DNA of 64,000 bases from Ruminiclostridium cellobioparum subsp. termitidis CT1112. Lineage in GTDB: Bacteria > Bacillota > Clostridia > Acetivibrionales > DSM-1351. The position numbers and the translations under genes are program-made. Below the pieces are notes generated by a model. The model was not told the DNA's origin and ran no database searches. It was given only the letters and a program-made list of their open reading frames with translations. The DNA lies in the NCBI RefSeq assembly GCF_000350485.1, contig NZ_AORV01000033.1:62001-126000 (forward strand). The letters run 5' to 3'. This document shows positions 48,298-57,578 of the stretch, in pieces (the stretch's first letter is position 1; every line of letters starts with the position of its first letter).

Positions 48298-50850
48298 CTA
48301 CTTCAAGCCCTTTAAAAGCTTCTCAACCTCTTCCTTGGGCAAAGGCCTGGAAAAAAGATATCCCTGGATTTTATCACATTCATATTTTTTAAGGTATTCC
48401 AATTGATCGTTATGTTCCACACCCTCTGCAATGACCGATATTCCCATTGACCGTCCCATTTTTATAATATGCTGGGTAATGGTTTTATTCTCCTGGATTA
48501 GTGAAACATTGTCAATGAAGGTTTTATCAATTTTTAATGTGGTTATTGGAAGCTGCTTCAGATAACTCAGCGATGAGTAACCCTTTCCAAAATCATCAAG
48601 GGCAATTCCTATTCCCTTTTCCCTTAATTTCAGCAATTTATCATATACCACCTCAAAAGATTCAATAAGCACTGTTTCGGTTATTTCCAGTTCGATTGAG
48701 CTCGGGTCGAGTTTAAAGTAATCAATAATTTTAAGTACTTTAGTATTGAAATCAGACTGGAATATTTGTAGAGTTGAGATATTGACCGACATTTTCATAT
48801 CGGTCAAACCCTGCTTGTGCAAATGGCTGAGAAAATCACAGGCCTGTATCAGAACCCATTCCCCCAATTGAATTATCAGGTGGGTATCCTCAGCAACCTT
48901 TATGAACTTCATGGGGGAGACAAGCCCCAGTTCGGGACTTCTCCACCTTAGGAGAGCCTCAAGTCCGGTAACCTTATTGGTATTGAGATCAAACTGCGGC
49001 TGGTAAAAAAGTTCGAATTCGTTGTTATCCATTGCAGTATGCAGGTGTTTTTCAATATTCATCCTTTCGGTAAAATCCTTATTCATGATTTTGTCATATA
49101 GCACATACCTGTTCTTTCCGCTCTCCTTGGCCTTGTACATGGCAATATCCGCGGATTTTATGAGTTCCTCTATATTATTTCCGTGTTTGGGGTATATCGC
49201 TATTCCGATGCTGAAACTGATATGAAGTCCTATATTCTTGACAAAGAAATTCTCCTTAAAACTGTACAGAATATCTGCAGTCAGCTGTTCGGCTCTATCC
49301 TGCCCGGTCTCTTCCGCAAGGATTATAAATTCGTCCCCGCCCAGCCTGTACAAAGTGCTTTTTTCCAACAGGTCCAGGGACAGTCTGTCACTTGCAGCCT
49401 TGATCAGCAGGTCGCCAAATTCATGTCCCATTGTATCATTTATATATTTGAAGTTGTCCATATCAATAAAAAGCAAGGCGGCTTTTTTATTTCCTTTATG
49501 TAATATCCTGTCTGCATCTTCGAACAGCGAACGCCTGTTGGGCAGACCTGTCAAAACATCGTGAAGTGCCAGATATGTATATTTTTCTTCGCTTTCAGCC
49601 AGGTTTCTCTGTATCTCTGAAATCTCATGAAGCTGATTCTTTAATTCATCATCTGTAGCCACCAGTTCCTCGTAGGTTTGGGTTAATTCCTCGTTGCTTA
49701 TGTGCAGCTCCTTTCGGATCCTTCTTATTTTCTTGATATAAATCAAAAGAATCATGACGAATAAAATCAGAAATATGAACACTGCCGCCACAGCCAGCAC
49801 CAGAAGCCTGTAAGTTTCAAAAAATGAAAAGGGCTCGTTGAATATTTCGGTATCCGAAGGCAGCTTATCCCGGGAAATATTAAACCTTTTCATTTGGTTG
49901 TAATCAAAAACCTTTCTGGTTGCCTTTGGTGAATAAATAGCGATATTATCGGCACTTTCCCCTTCCAGAATCCTCAAAGCCAGTTCGGCGGCATAATTAC
50001 CGTATAATCTTCCGCTCAGCATATTACCGCCGAAAGCACCATTGTTCAGGCCGAAATCATACAGATGATACGTCGGTACGGCGCTGTATTTGCTCACTTC
50101 CCTGCATGCCAGGTTAAAATCTATTATGGAGCCGGTGCCATCACTGTAATAAGTGGCAAACAGCAGCATACTCTTATTATCCAGCCTGCCTACTGTATCG
50201 ATAACGGTGCTGAAACTCATATTATTCATTGGAATGACTTTTATTTCCGGATTCATTTGTTTTACTTTCTCCAATATTATCTTGGATGTGGTGACTCCGC
50301 TTTCGGAATTGTCAACCATAAGATATAAATTCTCTATATCCGGATTGATTTTCCTGGCCATACGGATTGTATCGGTAGGATCTATTTCTTCCATGACACC
50401 TGTCAAATTTTCATATTTCCCCTGAATCTGGGATATTTTCTCCTGATTAACTCCCGAAAAGACAATGGGAGCATTGGAAAAAAGATCTCCCCTGTTTTCC
50501 AATGCAAAAGTGAGAGCAGCATCATCCGTGGTAATTATCAAGTCCAGCTTTTTATCCGAATATTTATATTTTAAATAATTGTACAGTGAATCAAGATTAT
50601 TCTGATAGGGATAGTTCTTCCAATCCATATACTCAACGAATATAGCACAATTATTGTTTGATTTGGTGATATTTTCGATGATACCCGCATTTTGCTCGCT
50701 GGTCCATTGAAGACCTTCACTGTACGAATGAATTATCAGAATATTTTTTTGCTTTTCAATACTAAATGCAGAAGCAGTAAATGACAATGATAGAACTAAG
50801 GAAAATGTGAATACTGCCAATAAAATTCTACTCCAATTTTTTAGCATCAT
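48298..50850 (-). CDS. sensor with ABC-type binding, GGDEF and EAL domains
   Basis: An 850-residue membrane protein. It has a signal/anchor helix at residues 10-27, an extracellular domain resembling ABC_sub_bind (about 35-325), a membrane helix at 348-370, a coiled coil to 415, GGDEF at 425-585 and EAL at 600-850. LGGDEFIIL is intact in the cyclase, and EALLRW plus DDFGKGYSSL mark an active phosphodiesterase. Net direction of c-di-GMP turnover cannot be told. The external domain suggests sensing of an amino acid or other small solute. Confidence 0.92.
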   Translation of the reverse strand: MMLKNWSRILLAVFTFSLVLSLSFTASAFSIEKQKNILIIHSYSEGLQWTSEQNAGIIENITKSNNNCAIFVEYMDWKNYPYQNNLDSLYNYLKYKYSDKKLDLIITTDDAALTFALENRGDLFSNAPIVFSGVNQEKISQIQGKYENLTGVMEEIDPTDTIRMARKINPDIENLYLMVDNSESGVTTSKIILEKVKQMNPEIKVIPMNNMSFSTVIDTVGRLDNKSMLLFATYYSDGTGSIIDFNLACREVSKYSAVPTYHLYDFGLNNGAFGGNMLSGRLYGNYAAELALRILEGESADNIAIYSPKATRKVFDYNQMKRFNISRDKLPSDTEIFNEPFSFFETYRLLVLAVAAVFIFLILFVMILLIYIKKIRRIRKELHISNEELTQTYEELVATDDELKNQLHEISEIQRNLAESEEKYTYLALHDVLTGLPNRRSLFEDADRILHKGNKKAALLFIDMDNFKYINDTMGHEFGDLLIKAASDRLSLDLLEKSTLYRLGGDEFIILAEETGQDRAEQLTADILYSFKENFFVKNIGLHISFSIGIAIYPKHGNNIEELIKSADIAMYKAKESGKNRYVLYDKIMNKDFTERMNIEKHLHTAMDNNEFELFYQPQFDLNTNKVTGLEALLRWRSPELGLVSPMKFIKVAEDTHLIIQLGEWVLIQACDFLSHLHKQGLTDMKMSVNISTLQIFQSDFNTKVLKIIDYFKLDPSSIELEITETVLIESFEVVYDKLLKLREKGIGIALDDFGKGYSSLSYLKQLPITTLKIDKTFIDNVSLIQENKTITQHIIKMGRSMGISVIAEGVEHNDQLEYLKKYECDKIQGYLFSRPLPKEEVEKLLKGLK

Positions 50851-51024
50851 GAAAATACCTCAGTTAATAAAAAATAAATTCTTATAATTCCGGTAACAGT
50901 ATTACATTTTAGAGAAATACTTATAACAATTTATATTATACCATAATTTTCTTATTTTCAACATATTTGTAAGCCTTAAAGTTGTACTCATGTACCTGTA
51001 TAATCAGCATAAACCCTCAAATGC

Positions 51025-51070
51025 AACTAAGGTTTTGAGAAACACATATCCGAATCCCAAAACCTTAGTT
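51025..51070 (-). terminator. hairpin at the 3' end of the nitrogenase-like cluster
   Basis: AACTAAGGTTTTG (51025-51037) pairs perfectly with CAAAACCTTAGTT (51058-51070) over a 20-base loop. On the minus strand only TTGCATTTG follows, so termination may be partial. It also faces the GGDEF-EAL gene's upstream region. Confidence 0.6.
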
Positions 51071-51086
51071 TATAATTTTAAAATAT

Positions 51087-52283
51087 TTATTTTATACCTG
51101 AGCCCGGCCAGGTGCCGTCTTCTATCTGAAATATGTCATGTACGGGGAATCTTGCGGGTGCCCCGTTAAACACTTCCTCAAAGGTACGTCCGTATTTCCT
51201 CAGAATTTCAGCATGTTTCAGCTGCACCTCCCAATGCCAGTCGATGGTTGGAGAACGGTGTCCTTCCAGCGGTGAGCCCGCATAGGGGACCCAACTGGAG
51301 GCTATGGTTACCACACCTTTGGAAGCCAGATACTCAAAGCCTTCATATAAAACCTCCCTGGGCTGCAAGCCGCATACAAAATTGCTTCTGACCTTACCTT
51401 TTCCAAAAACCTCCACGGCATACTCAATGGCTTTTATCCAATTGTCATAGCCGCCGCAGGCCTCCACCTTTCCGGGACATACTATCTCAAAGTAGTCCTT
51501 GCCCCATACCTCGGTATTAAAGGCTATCGTGCTGAAACCCGCCTCCTTGTATTTTTCGATTACTGAAAAATCCAGCGGTGCACCTATACAGGCCGTGCCG
51601 TTGAAGGTATCTTTCCCCAGGGCATCCTTTATGCTTTCTGCCACATCCAGATAGTACTCCAGTTCCCGGCGTTCGGGTATGAACCCCCCGGTAATGGTTA
51701 CATGCTTGTAGCCTTCATCATATGCAGCTTTCACTGTCTCTCCTATCTGCCGGGGATACTTCCAGACTGGACCGTCGGGGCCGTCCTCGTACTTCTTCTT
51801 TGCGTTGAAGGTACAAAACAGGCAGGTCTGCCCCTTATCCTTTACGGCACATTCCTCGCTGTAACAGACAACTATGCTCTTATCGGAACTGCTGACCGAA
51901 CGGTCCTGGGCAATATCCTTCATATTTGCCCCATCTTCTGTTTTTCCGGAATAAAATCGGGGGTCTTCTTCAAAACTTATATCCGACAGATAGTTGCCTC
52001 TGTAATCAATTCCAAACACTCCGTTCCGCTCTACTATAGCGTAGGGTGAATTGGGGTCTGCCAGAGGGAATGCTCCAAAACCATTTTTTAAATGAATTGC
52101 ATGAGGAAAATAATGATGTTTTTTAGTTTCTGAAAATTTTCCCGGTCCACAGAATTCTACCGTTTTTATTTCCTTTTTTTCTGCAAGCTTTTTCAGGACA
52201 TCCTCACTAAAGCTGACACCTTCAATACCCAAGGCTATTTTCAGTTTCAGCTCTTTATACAGTTGTTCCTTCAGATCACTCAT
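51087..52283 (-). CDS. radical SAM protein, CX8CX2C type, paralogue 1
   Basis: A 398-residue protein, last gene of the cluster. Residues 1-130 form an N-terminal domain (SPYAIVERNGVFGIDYRG). The cluster cysteines are C145, C154 and C157 in ECAVKDKGQTCLFC, spaced CX8CX2C instead of CX3CX2C. TITGGFIPERRE and IAFNTEVWG then fit a SAM-binding barrel. The layout recalls, from memory, the MSMEG_0568/Nit1-cluster radical SAM family. It is about two-thirds identical by eye to paralogue 2 (60872-62086). No SPASM cysteines follow. Role unknown; cofactor or substrate maturation for the nitrogenase-like enzyme is inference. Confidence 0.85.
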   Translation of the reverse strand: MSDLKEQLYKELKLKIALGIEGVSFSEDVLKKLAEKKEIKTVEFCGPGKFSETKKHHYFPHAIHLKNGFGAFPLADPNSPYAIVERNGVFGIDYRGNYLSDISFEEDPRFYSGKTEDGANMKDIAQDRSVSSSDKSIVVCYSEECAVKDKGQTCLFCTFNAKKKYEDGPDGPVWKYPRQIGETVKAAYDEGYKHVTITGGFIPERRELEYYLDVAESIKDALGKDTFNGTACIGAPLDFSVIEKYKEAGFSTIAFNTEVWGKDYFEIVCPGKVEACGGYDNWIKAIEYAVEVFGKGKVRSNFVCGLQPREVLYEGFEYLASKGVVTIASSWVPYAGSPLEGHRSPTIDWHWEVQLKHAEILRKYGRTFEEVFNGAPARFPVHDIFQIEDGTWPGSGIK

Positions 52284-52328
52284 ATTCCCTGCCTCCTTTT
52301 ATATAATTAAATAATTTGTCTTGCAATG

Positions 52329-53786
52329 TCAGGAATTTCTTTCGGTATCGGAAAGAACACAGAATACGGCTTTATCCGGTTCTTCCGCCCATTCCTCCTT
52401 TTCGGCCCCGGCTAATTCAGTTACATTTGTTTTGTCATAAACCGGTGAACCGGGTACTCTAAACTTCGATATATCAAGCTTATCGATGTTGATTTCCTCA
52501 GGAACGGCAAGTTGGGGAACCCAATCATAGGGAGCACGGTAAGCACGGTAAACCATGTTCATTGACGGGGCGAAGCCTCCAAAATACGGATTTATGTACT
52601 CCCAGACGATTTCGTGTCCGCCAGTGACCTCAATAAGTCGCCCGTTGGAGCCTTCGGTTATCAATGTGTTTCCGTTGGGCAGTCTCTGAGCACTGCTGAT
52701 AAACGGACTGTAAAATTTATAAGAATCCAGAGGATTTTCCAGGCCTGCTTCAGCAGGAGTATACTGCCAGACAATTTCAAGAGTGACAGGATTGAATTCC
52801 AGCACCCTGGAATAATCCCTTTTGGCATTCATGCGGCCGGTGGGAGAAGTCGGATTAGGAATTCCATAGCCGCCCCAGCCTCCGTTATCAAAAACAAGTA
52901 AATTACCTTCTCCGGGCAGACCTCTTGGAATCATATGCAGATGATGCTGACCGATTATCCACCCCAGTTTTATCAATTCTTTCGAAGCATTGAAATCAGG
53001 ACCTACGCGCCATACGATTCCGCCCGTCTCCTTGCTTGTTATGGCAAGTATGTTGGCTTCTCTGGAATCCCATATGATGTTGTCAGGGTGAAATCTCACG
53101 TCACCGCTGTCATACCACCTGTTCTCCCCCAGTGTAGATGCCGAATTGATGTGCAGCCAGTCTCCCATGCCTCCGCCTGCAGGACGCATATTGGGATCCC
53201 TTGCCAGAATGTTTTTGGCTGCCTCGTCAAAGCCCATTTCCCCAAAATGTTCATTTGCATTCCACTGCCAGATAATTTCACCCTCCCAGGTAACTTCAAT
53301 TATCTTGTCATCAAGCAGAAGTTTGTCGGATATTTTGGGATTATGAACATTTTCATGTACAAGGATCAATGTGTTGCCTCTATCTGTCAACGGAAGGCTT
53401 CCGGGTGCATAATACCCCACCGACGACCCCTCCCTCTGAAAATCGTGATGCTGTCTGGCCATCCATTTTGGTTTTTCACCCGGATCCGCAATGTACTCCA
53501 GCCTGTCAAACCTCCAAACCACATTGCCGTCCCAATCCACCTGCAATAAATCCATCTGGTCCTGCATTCCGTATTTTGGATTTCTGGTACCCGAGGAGCC
53601 AAACACCTGCCCTCCCGGTAACAATTTGTTGGGAAAACCCTGCAGTCCCTTCCACAGCTTTAATTCCCTTCCATTCATATCTATCAGCAGGGCTCCTTCT
53701 CGTGTGGGTAAAACGGTATATCCGCCATATGCCTTATCCCTGTTGTAAATTGTCGTTCCTGTAGGTATTACACTTGGAAATCCCAT
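52329..53786 (-). CDS. arylsulfotransferase-like (ASST) beta-propeller protein
   Basis: A 485-residue protein of the ASST fold. Repeated W-rich blades (VDWDGNVVWRFD, VTWEGEIIWQWN, LEIVWQY, HEIVWEYIN) and histidines in ARQHHDF, DWLHINSAS and IGQHHLHMIP could form the active site. Characterised ASST enzymes move sulfate between phenols and are exported; this one shows no signal peptide, so it should be cytoplasmic. Its ATG at 53786 is preceded by the shared leader element. Sulfotransfer is plausible but unproven. Confidence 0.8.
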   Translation of the reverse strand: MGFPSVIPTGTTIYNRDKAYGGYTVLPTREGALLIDMNGRELKLWKGLQGFPNKLLPGGQVFGSSGTRNPKYGMQDQMDLLQVDWDGNVVWRFDRLEYIADPGEKPKWMARQHHDFQREGSSVGYYAPGSLPLTDRGNTLILVHENVHNPKISDKLLLDDKIIEVTWEGEIIWQWNANEHFGEMGFDEAAKNILARDPNMRPAGGGMGDWLHINSASTLGENRWYDSGDVRFHPDNIIWDSREANILAITSKETGGIVWRVGPDFNASKELIKLGWIIGQHHLHMIPRGLPGEGNLLVFDNGGWGGYGIPNPTSPTGRMNAKRDYSRVLEFNPVTLEIVWQYTPAEAGLENPLDSYKFYSPFISSAQRLPNGNTLITEGSNGRLIEVTGGHEIVWEYINPYFGGFAPSMNMVYRAYRAPYDWVPQLAVPEEINIDKLDISKFRVPGSPVYDKTNVTELAGAEKEEWAEEPDKAVFCVLSDTERNS

Positions 53787-53840
53787 ATTAACCTCCATGA
53801 GCCATGTATGGCTTTAAGCCACATTGGTGGCCACAAAAAT
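53787..53840 (-). promoter_or_regulatory. shared leader element, copy 3 (before ASST-like gene)
   Basis: Minus strand: TTTTTGTGGCCACC, AATGTGGCTTAAAGCC, ATACATGGCTCATGGAGG, TTAATATG. GCCAC-CAAT-GTGGC and AGCCA-TACA-TGGCT can form together, and TGGC-TTAAA-GCCA excludes both. It sits inside the nitrogenase-like cluster, between the K-like gene and the ASST-like gene, so it can set apart expression of the last two genes. Confidence 0.75.
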
Positions 53841-53895
53841 GAATTGAGCTCTTTTTAAAGCCTTTGGCACGCCAAAAAGTATTTTCAATACTTTT

Positions 53896-55170
53896 TTATC
53901 TGGTAAAAGCATTGCTGTATGCCTCCAGCAATGCAAGACTTCCACTCACGCCCAGCAGGCTTTTGTTCAAAATGATTCTCCCCTCTGTGGGCAGAGAAAT
54001 GTACAGTACGGGAATGTCAAGTTCCTTTGCTATGCTTGTCTCCAGCTGGCTTCCAAGAATAATTTCAGGCCTTATGGCCCTGATTCTATCTTCTATTCTT
54101 CTGCCATCCTCTGAAAAAATAATTTCACTATTTTCAAATTTTTTCAAAAGCTGCTCTTTCTCGTGTCGTGGTATATTATTTGTAATGATTACCGACCTGA
54201 CGATTTGTCCAAAGCCGTTCTCAAGGAATTTTGCCAGCGGGGCGGCTATGTAAGAAGGCCCCACCAGCACAGCTTCTTTTTGAATATGATGTCTGTAGTA
54301 GCAGGGAGCTAATTTTGACAGAAAATAAAGATACTTATCCCTTGCCTGCCACCTTATCCTGTCAAGCAGCTCTTTTTTGTCTTGGTATGCATCGGCCAGT
54401 CTTTCCAGTATTTCTTCAATACCTTCAATTCCGAAAGGTACTTCATCCATATAAATATAGGGAGTGCCGAACTTTTCTTCCAGATAACGGGCTATTTCAA
54501 GTCCCCAGCCCGTAAACACCACATTCAAGCCTGCATTTCTTATCTGCTTCCAGTTTTCCACGGTGCTTCTGTAACCAAACAGCGGATTTGCCCTGAACCC
54601 TGCCTCTTCAAGCAAGTTATACAACTCCCCCAGATTGCCTTCCCAATAGGGATCAATATTGGGAGCAATGCCGAATATATTGATTAAATCCCTGTCTACG
54701 GCCAATTCCTGGTTATAGCTCCTGGAAAGACCTTCTATTATCCCTCTGGTTACTTTTACATAGGCATCAAAGCTGTGGCCCTTAAATCCGGGAGTGCTGA
54801 TATTTATAACTGGATACCCCTGCTCCGCCGCTTCCTTCGTCATTGCCCCCATGTCGTCTCCCACAATTTCCGAGGCACAGCCGCTGACTACCACATAAAG
54901 TTCACCTTCCAGCACCTTTACGGTATTTTTGATCTGTTCCCTCAGCCTGGCGCTTCCTCCGAAAATTATCTGCTTTTCTATAACATTTGTACAAGCAAGA
55001 GTGTAGTTGTCGGCAGCATATCCATTTGCAGCATTTGATATATATTTTTCCTGAACTGCACAGCCTGCGGTCGAATGAATAATGGGTACAACGCCGCCGA
55101 TTGCCTTTAAAACACTCACGGCTCCCTGCAGCAGACAGCCATTCCTGTTGAATTCTATGTAATCTGCCAT
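53896..55170 (-). CDS. nitrogenase-like component 1, K-type subunit (three Cys)
   Basis: A 424-residue protein of the oxidoreductase nitrogenase component 1 family. The three classical cluster cysteines are kept: C37 in HSTAGC, C60 in YTLACTNVIEKQIIFGG and C98 in VSGCASEIVGDD. INISTPGFKGHSFDAY follows as in NifE/NifD relatives. The region matching NifD Cys275 reads NVVFTGWGLEIARYL, without a cysteine, so FeMo-cofactor binding is not expected. The start at 55170 overlaps the D stop (TAATG) with GGAGG before it. Confidence 0.9.
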   Translation of the reverse strand: MADYIEFNRNGCLLQGAVSVLKAIGGVVPIIHSTAGCAVQEKYISNAANGYAADNYTLACTNVIEKQIIFGGSARLREQIKNTVKVLEGELYVVVSGCASEIVGDDMGAMTKEAAEQGYPVINISTPGFKGHSFDAYVKVTRGIIEGLSRSYNQELAVDRDLINIFGIAPNIDPYWEGNLGELYNLLEEAGFRANPLFGYRSTVENWKQIRNAGLNVVFTGWGLEIARYLEEKFGTPYIYMDEVPFGIEGIEEILERLADAYQDKKELLDRIRWQARDKYLYFLSKLAPCYYRHHIQKEAVLVGPSYIAAPLAKFLENGFGQIVRSVIITNNIPRHEKEQLLKKFENSEIIFSEDGRRIEDRIRAIRPEIILGSQLETSIAKELDIPVLYISLPTEGRIILNKSLLGVSGSLALLEAYSNAFTR

Positions 55171-56585
55171 TACTTCACCTCCTGCTTGATATACCAGTTT
55201 GCATTTTTCTTCAGCCACCCGGCTTGATAAACGGGACGGTTTGAAGAATATTTGAAATTCTCTGCAAAACCGCGGTACTTTACCAGCTTATACAATTTCT
55301 CCGCAAAAACCATACTGCCCCTATAGCCCAGAATATTTATGTTCTCAATATTTAAAACGGGAATGCCTTCAACAGCTATTGAGCCGGCAGCCAGATCATT
55401 TCCTACAAATATTTCAGTTCCGGTTTTCTTCAAAATATTTATTTGCTCATAGGGCTGCCCCTCTCCAATCAGCAAAGATAATTCCGGATTTTTTCTGTAA
55501 AGCTTCTCCATATGCTTGAGATGTGTAATATCCAGATAGGGTACCTTAATACCGGTTATCTCGGCATTCAGATCCTCCAGCAGGCTGATTACGGAATTTG
55601 CATATTCGGGCTCACAGCTTAAAAAAACCTTTGTCCGGTCCAATTTATACTTTTCAAGGATATCGGCGGTATACAGACTTTCCTTTTCAATCAGTTCCCT
55701 TGCCTGCCGTTCCTTTCCCAGCTGCTCGCCGATCCCGGCAAGCCATTTATCGGTGGCTTTGATTCCTATAGGTGCATTTACCTCAATTTCAGGAATATCA
55801 TATATATCCTTCAATACCTTTGCAAAGTAATCTCCCTCACCTTTCCTGATTACCAGGTTGAACAATGCACTGCCCGCCCTTGTCAGATCCTGAAGCTTTG
55901 AAAATCCCGGGAACACATTGGTTTCAACCTCCAAAGCCTCCAAAAGCCTGCCAATTTCCTCAAGGCTCTCCCTGTTTTCATTCACAGAAATAACATTTAT
56001 AAAATTTTCTTTTTCAGCTTTATTGGGAATTAAGTACTTCACTATTGAATGAATGGCCACATCACAGCCTGTTACACCCACTTTTGATCTGAACCCGTCA
56101 GTATATACCGGAACAACAGGGATACCCAGTTCTTCAGTCAAATCCTGGGTAACAGAGGCCACATCGTCATTGTTTATAGCAACTACCGATGTTGTCAGTA
56201 CAAAAATTACCCCGGGATGATTTTCCTCATAAATACTTTTTACGGTTTTTCTCAACTTGATATCACTGCCCAAAATAGAGTCTTCCTCATCGATATTTGT
56301 CACTGCCCACATGGTGGCCAGCGAGTTTCTGTTATTGAAATGGTTTTGAATTATCCCGCAGCCCCTGGGCCCATGTATGATTATTCCTGCATTTTCAATG
56401 GTATTTATTACCTGTAGAGCATAGAGAATATCCGAATTTGTATCCTGAGAAAAGGTTCTGACACGCTGTTTCAGATTACCGTCATAAAATTCTCTTAATA
56501 TAGCCTCTACTGTTCCATAATAAGCTCCGATGGCAGATAAACTTTTTTCTCTGATTACCGGTGCCTTTCCCTTCAAAACAGCCAT
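55170..56585 (-). CDS. nitrogenase-like component 1, D-type subunit (one cluster Cys)
   Basis: A 471-residue component 1 relative. The first cluster cysteine is present (C76 in HGPRGCG). The second position (AVTNIDEEDSILGS) has none and the third (LTTSVVAINNDD) has serine where NifD has Cys. Only C174 (GVTGCDVA) and C324 remain otherwise. The NifD Cys275 region is NLVIRKGEGDYFAKV, again without Cys. Together with the K-type subunit it offers four cysteines, enough for one [4Fe-4S] cluster at the interface. GGAGG precedes the ATG by four bases. It lies 53 bases after the H-like gene. Confidence 0.9.
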   Translation of the reverse strand: MAVLKGKAPVIREKSLSAIGAYYGTVEAILREFYDGNLKQRVRTFSQDTNSDILYALQVINTIENAGIIIHGPRGCGIIQNHFNNRNSLATMWAVTNIDEEDSILGSDIKLRKTVKSIYEENHPGVIFVLTTSVVAINNDDVASVTQDLTEELGIPVVPVYTDGFRSKVGVTGCDVAIHSIVKYLIPNKAEKENFINVISVNENRESLEEIGRLLEALEVETNVFPGFSKLQDLTRAGSALFNLVIRKGEGDYFAKVLKDIYDIPEIEVNAPIGIKATDKWLAGIGEQLGKERQARELIEKESLYTADILEKYKLDRTKVFLSCEPEYANSVISLLEDLNAEITGIKVPYLDITHLKHMEKLYRKNPELSLLIGEGQPYEQINILKKTGTEIFVGNDLAAGSIAVEGIPVLNIENINILGYRGSMVFAEKLYKLVKYRGFAENFKYSSNRPVYQAGWLKKNANWYIKQEVK

Positions 56586-56638
56586 ATTGCCTCCATTCTC
56601 CGCCTGCGGCCATAACCGGAATATTAGTCGTATATTGA

Positions 56639-57513
56639 TTAAATATTGGCATTAAGATCACTTGCCGCATCGGCTTCGATCTTTAAAATCCTGTCTCCCC
56701 AATCCTTTGCCCAGTCTCTGAGCTCGGTGACACTTAAAGGATTTGGTACCGCTGCCTCCTGGTCCTCAATTATATATTTTGCAAGAGCCCTGTAAACGTC
56801 GGCCTGCTCCGCATCGGGATTTGCCTCTATAACTGTTTTTCCGTGCAGTTCACTCTGTGCAACAATTGATGACCTGGGGACATACTGGACTACTTTTGTT
56901 CCTGTTCTGGAAGCAAAGTCGTTTATCAGCGGTTTTGCATATGGTGTAAGCACGCTGTTGGCAATAATGCCTCCCAGTTGAGCTCCTCCCGTCGGTGCAT
57001 ATTTACTGATTGCCTTGAACAGGTTATTGGCTGCATATACGGCCATAAAATCAGAGGAGCTCACAACATATACCTTGTCGGTTATCCCTTCTCTTATGGG
57101 AACTGCAAAACCGCCGCACACAACATCTCCCAATACATCATACAGCACCACATCCGGCTTGAACTTTTCAAACAGGTCCAATTCCTGTAGCAGAGTGATT
57201 GCGGCATTTATCCCTCTCCCCGCGCAGCCCACTCCCGGAACAGGACCTCCGGCTTCAATACATAAAACCCCTTTGAAGCCTACAACCGATATATCCTCTA
57301 TTTTTACATTGCTGCTGTCCCGCAGGCTGTCAAGAACAGTCGGCAGATAATTGCCGCCCCTCAGTGTATTTGTGGAATCACTTTTGGGATCGCAGCCGAT
57401 CTGTATAACCCTGTAACCCGCTTCTGCAAGCGCCGCGCTGATATTGGAGGTGGTTGTGGATTTTCCGATGCCGCCTTTTCCGTATATGGCAATATGTTTG
57501 ATTTTTTACTCAT
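56639..57513 (-). CDS. nitrogenase-like reductase (NifH-like), frameshifted near start
   Basis: Reconstructed, this is a 291-residue ATP-dependent iron protein. It has the P-loop [14 protein letters not shown], cluster cysteines C97 in GVGCAGRG and C133 in LGDVVCGG, and D130/R100, as in NifH, BchL and CfbC. The natural start is ATG 57513-57511 with AGGA eight bases upstream, giving MSKK. The rest ([11 protein letters not shown]) is one frame away, across an A6 run at 57507-57502 where seven A's would restore the frame. In the P-loop frame a stop codon directly precedes it and no ATG is available. A sequencing error, a real mutation or slippage are all possible. Confidence 0.85.
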
Positions 57514-57578
57514 TTACATCATCCTTTTTGTTTTATATATTATGCTTGATTCATCAAACCTGTCCGGTCAGACCGATG

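Noticed and set aside
53896-57513. True nitrogenase (nifHDK)
   Set aside because: The D-like subunit lacks two of three P-cluster cysteines, the Cys275 region has no cysteine in either subunit, and no nifE, nifN, nifV or canonical nifB accompanies it.
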